DNA of 64,000 nucleotides from Flavobacterium terrigena (GTDB lineage: Bacteria; Bacteroidota; Bacteroidia; Flavobacteriales; Flavobacteriaceae). A program made the position numbers and the translations under genes. Location of the stretch: NCBI RefSeq assembly GCF_900108955.1, contig NZ_FNYA01000003.1, positions 62,001 through 126,000 of the forward strand, given 5' to 3'. Positions within the stretch are counted from its first letter, which is position 1. The number at the start of each line of letters is the position of its first letter. This document shows, piece after piece, positions 62,382 to 64,000 of this stretch. Below the pieces are notes generated by a model. That model was given only the letters and a program-made list of their open reading frames with translations, made no database searches and was not told the DNA's origin.

Positions 62382-63044
62382 ATGAATTACGATAAAAAAA
62401 ACCCAGATTATTATTCTAACATAAGGCTAGATTTGGTTCAATTCATAAGTAATGAATCAAACTTAAAGATAATGGAAATTGGAGCAGCTTATGGAGAAAC
62501 TCTGTTTTATTTAAAAGAAAATGGTATTGCATCAGAAGCCGTAGGAGTTGATTTATTTGAAGACAAAATAAACCCACAAAACTATAAGCCTTTAGATAAT
62601 TTTATTTTTGGAAATATAGAAGAAATTCATTTAGAACAATATGTAAATTATTTTGATGTAATTTTTCTTCCAGATGTTTTAGAGCATTTATTAGAACCAA
62701 AAAATGTTTTAAACAAAATATCGCAATATTTAAAAAATGATGGCAAAATAATTATTAGTATGCCAAATATTCGTCATTATTCTGCTATAAACAAAATTTT
62801 CTTTAAAGGCGATTTTAGCTATGAAGAAAGCGGTATTTTTGATTATACTCACTTGCGTTTTTATTGTAGAAAAAACATTATACAATTAATTGAACAATCA
62901 AATTACAAAGTTATAATAGAACAAAGCTCAATAAAAAACTATAAAGGAAAATCGCTAACAAAAATATTTAACCAAATTACATTTGGTTTTTTTGAAGAAT
63001 TTTTGAGTTATCAATATTTTTTTGTTGCAACAAAAGTAAAATAA
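62382..63044 (+). CDS. class I SAM-dependent methyltransferase
   Basis: A 220-residue Rossmann-fold methyltransferase with the SAM-binding motif IMEIGAAYGETLFYL (about 30-44), an acidic residue after strand 2 (GVDLFEDK), and the FDVIFLPDVLEHLLEPKNVL motif (about 88-107) followed by PNIRHYSAINKIF. It resembles the methyltransferase type 12 family often found in O-antigen and capsule loci, where it methylates a sugar or the chain end. It lies 12 bases before the flippase gene. Confidence 0.87.
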   Translation: MNYDKKNPDYYSNIRLDLVQFISNESNLKIMEIGAAYGETLFYLKENGIASEAVGVDLFEDKINPQNYKPLDNFIFGNIEEIHLEQYVNYFDVIFLPDVLEHLLEPKNVLNKISQYLKNDGKIIISMPNIRHYSAINKIFFKGDFSYEESGIFDYTHLRFYCRKNIIQLIEQSNYKVIIEQSSIKNYKGKSLTKIFNQITFGFFEEFLSYQYFFVATKVK

Positions 63045-63056
63045 AATCTCTTTTTA

Positions 63057-64000
63057 ATGAGTTTTAAAAAAATTTTCACTTCATCAGGAGTAAATTTCTT
63101 ATTCCGAATATTTGGTTTAGGAACCTCTTTTTTTACTACTATTATAATTACTAAACTTTTCGGAATAAATACTTTTGGAAACTACTCACTTATATTTGCA
63201 ATAGCACAAATTGCAGCATTGTTTTTTACATTAGGAATACCAAATACATTAATAAAAATAATAGGAAATGAAAATTTTAGTTATTTACAAGCTAAAAAAC
63301 TACTGATAAAAGGTTTAAAAGGAGCATTAGCATTTTCAATTATTCCAATGTTTTTCTTTTATTTTGGAGCAACTTTTTTTTCAGAAACAATTTTTAATAA
63401 TGTTCAATTAAAAAATTATTTTCTAATTATTTCCATAGCAACACCTTTGTTTGTTGTTCACGAAATTTTACTTTATTTTTTTATTGCCACCAAAAAATTT
63501 ATGAAATACAATTTTTTTATGTTTGTATTGCCAAATGTACTTTTAATTTTATTTCTGTTTTTGTTTTATAATTTAAAATTTGAAAATCACTTTACCTTTA
63601 TTGCTTTTTCAATTTCTATATTATTAACAGTTTTAATCGAAGTAACTACTATTTTTGAACTAAAAAATCAACAAATAAAAAGTTCTATTTCCACACTAAA
63701 TTTAATAAAAACAGCTTCACCTTTACTTTTTAGTGGTTTGTTTATCTATTTGTTAAACAATACAAATATAATTTTATTAGGTGTTTTGTCAAACGAATCA
63801 CAAGTTGGAATTTATAATATTGCCTATAAAGTGGGTAGTGTTGGTTTTCTTGTAATTGTTTCGGTTAGCACAATCATAACACCAAAAATGGCCGAATTGT
63901 ATGGTCAAAACAATTTGCTTGAATTAAAAAAACTAACACACAAAGCCACACAATTAATAGCTTTTTTATCCTTTCCTTTAGTTTTAATTTTAATCCTTTT
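63057..64000 (+). CDS. oligosaccharide flippase (Wzx/MOP superfamily), C-terminus beyond the window
   Basis: An open frame from the ATG at 63057 to the window end without a stop, giving at least 314 residues (MSFKKIFTSSGVNFLFRIFG). It is strongly hydrophobic with about nine to ten membrane segments and the family features FGNYSLIFAIAQIAALF and ISVATPLF-like repeats, plus the internal second half starting near TASPLLFSGLFIYLLNNTNIILLG. This fits Wzx-type lipid-linked oligosaccharide flippases. It continues the polysaccharide locus beyond the window. Confidence 0.85.
   Translation, partial: MSFKKIFTSSGVNFLFRIFGLGTSFFTTIIITKLFGINTFGNYSLIFAIAQIAALFFTLGIPNTLIKIIGNENFSYLQAKKLLIKGLKGALAFSIIPMFFFYFGATFFSETIFNNVQLKNYFLIISIATPLFVVHEILLYFFIATKKFMKYNFFMFVLPNVLLILFLFLFYNLKFENHFTFIAFSISILLTVLIEVTTIFELKNQQIKSSISTLNLIKTASPLLFSGLFIYLLNNTNIILLGVLSNESQVGIYNIAYKVGSVGFLVIVSVSTIITPKMAELYGQNNLLELKKLTHKATQLIAFLSFPLVLILIL

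Overview
This window looks like a chromosomal segment of a member of the Flavobacteriaceae, most probably the genus Flavobacterium or a close relative. The evidence is low GC content, A-rich translation starts without clear Shine-Dalgarno sequences, many Bacteroidetes-type promoters (-7 element TAnnTTTG), two secreted proteins with type IX secretion (T9SS) C-terminal tails, GLPGLI, DUF4175 and DUF6909 family proteins, separate glutamyl- and glutaminyl-tRNA synthetases, and an arginine operon with the Bacteroidetes-type argF' transcarbamylase. No phage, insertion sequence, CRISPR array or rRNA was seen.

Layout. 1-20.1 kb is mostly minus strand: a partial DUF4175 membrane protein, gltX (plus), a lipoprotein, an outer-membrane barrel protein, an SPFH protein (plus), a YtxH/holin-like/DUF6327 envelope operon, a seven-repeat RCC1 T9SS protein next to a TPR-LuxR regulator, glnS diverging from folB, tRNA-Cys, an LTA-synthase-like sulfatase-fold enzyme, an AraC regulator with a LysE transporter, rnr with a DUF2807 protein, and a leucine-rich-repeat T9SS protein. 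At 20.1-20.75 kb lies an AT-rich gap with repeated TTATTAACA motifs where prevailing gene direction flips; it is a candidate replication origin. 20.7-34 kb holds rpiB, a CDF metal transporter, pyruvate carboxylase, a kinase-like unknown, a TRIC channel, DUF1294, tex, and a TonB receptor/GLPGLI pair.

34.4-42.4 kb is one tightly packed arginine operon (GNAT-argG-argC-argD-argF'-argB-argE-argH) covering glutamate to arginine through acylated intermediates; only carbamoyl-phosphate synthesis is missing. Val89 in ArgF' suggests the succinylated rather than acetylated route. It is followed by an Lrp regulator, tatA, a degenerate M23 protein, a GH3-family enzyme and a DUF6909 protein.

47.3 kb to the window end is a surface-polysaccharide locus: a Wzz-like chain-length protein, rfbB-rfbA-rfbC-rfbD for dTDP-rhamnose, an SDR/ATP-grasp/HAD trio, a polyprenyl-phosphate glycosyltransferase, a PglD-like acyltransferase with an RffA-like aminotransferase, then an SDR/GT-C-like/SDR/GT2 cassette, a lipoprotein with its own promoter and terminator, a methyltransferase and a flippase running off the edge. 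A decayed duplicate of the rfbD 3' end at 56.9 kb brackets the 51.7-56.9 kb block and suggests it was acquired as a cassette. Short dispersed repeats (related to TGTCATGCTGAGCTTGTCGA) occur at four places, one inside rfbD coding sequence and one in a terminator loop.
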